This document shows positions 22,333 through 22,390 of a DNA stretch of 22,390 nucleotides, in pieces. The notes under the pieces were generated by a model. The model worked only from the letters and a program-made list of their open reading frames with translations, was not told the DNA's origin and did no database searches. This stretch comes from DATKKX01 sp035542775 (GTDB lineage: Bacteria > Planctomycetota > Phycisphaerae > UBA1845 > UTPLA1): positions 1-22,390 of the forward strand of contig DATKKX010000213.1 in assembly GCA_035542775.1 (NCBI GenBank). The letters run 5' to 3'. A program made the position numbers and the translations under genes. Within the stretch, counting starts at the first letter, position 1; every line of letters starts with the position of its first letter.

Positions 22333-22390
22333 CTAGTGAGCGTGAAAATCCCGAACAAGCGCCAAAAGCCTTGCCAGAGCGTGTTTTTTG
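22333..22390 (-). CDS. Possible 3' end of a gene entering from the right edge
   Basis: The last 18 codons before TAG 22333 read KKHALARLLALVRDFHAH in the minus direction. This is too short to identify, and chance is quite possible. It is recorded because it could be the end of a real gene beyond the window. Confidence 0.2.
   Translation of the reverse strand, partial: KKHALARLLALVRDFHAH

Overview
The window looks like a chromosomal segment of a GC-rich planctomycete, probably of the Phycisphaerae type. This is an inference from protein style, not a marker-gene placement. The clues are very large secreted proteins with dockerin-like EF-hand pairs, 'DxDGDGxxDxCE' calcium-loop cassettes, Cys-rich ACC repeats, a CARDB-like repeat giant, and a tyrosine-recombinase fragment of the planctomycete type. 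No ribosomal RNA, CRISPR array or classical defence operon is visible.

Layout. (1) Positions 1-259, minus strand: the N-terminal part of an ECF sigma factor, cut by the window edge. (2) Positions 260-849: intergenic, with a 12-bp inverted repeat and, just upstream of the next gene, three consecutive strong hairpins (two with GNRA tetraloops) that look like a structured mRNA leader. (3) 850-3219, plus: a secreted Cys-rich protein ending in a dockerin-like module, closed by a clear intrinsic terminator. (4) 3527-4549, plus: a stand-alone SpoIIE/PP2C-type serine phosphatase. (5) 4635-9566, minus: a 1643-residue secreted mosaic with a polyglycine region, five BsuPI-like beta-sandwich repeats, a dockerin-like EF-hand pair and a C-terminal metzincin protease. 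(6) 9888-9927: the promoter-bearing 5' half of a tRNA-Arg gene, broken at the anticodon loop. (7) 9928-12442: a graveyard with a dead IS630-family transposase and fragments of an AAA ATPase and an FG-GAP protein. (8) 12443-20128, minus: a 2561-residue exported protein of about 20 CARDB-like repeats with a C-terminal CGSG/transmembrane/Arg-rich tail. (9) 20129-21594: mostly non-coding, with two possible gene remnants. (10) 21595-21668: an intact tRNA-Arg(UCU). Running antiparallel into it is the C-terminal half of a tyrosine recombinase.

How it fits together. Regions 1-5 are ordinary chromosome: one regulator (ECF sigma), one signalling phosphatase, and two large cell-surface or extracellular proteins that share the dockerin-like module. 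Regions 6-10 look like an old integration zone. A tRNA-Arg half-gene and a complete tRNA-Arg sit 11.7 kb apart. Both have clusters of the same CGACAACCG motif on the side facing the intervening DNA, as recombinase arm sites would. Between them lie transposase and gene debris and the CARDB giant. My favoured, unproven reading is that this 11.7-kb stretch arrived by recombination at the anticodon loop of tRNA-Arg, with the giant adhesin-like gene as surviving cargo.
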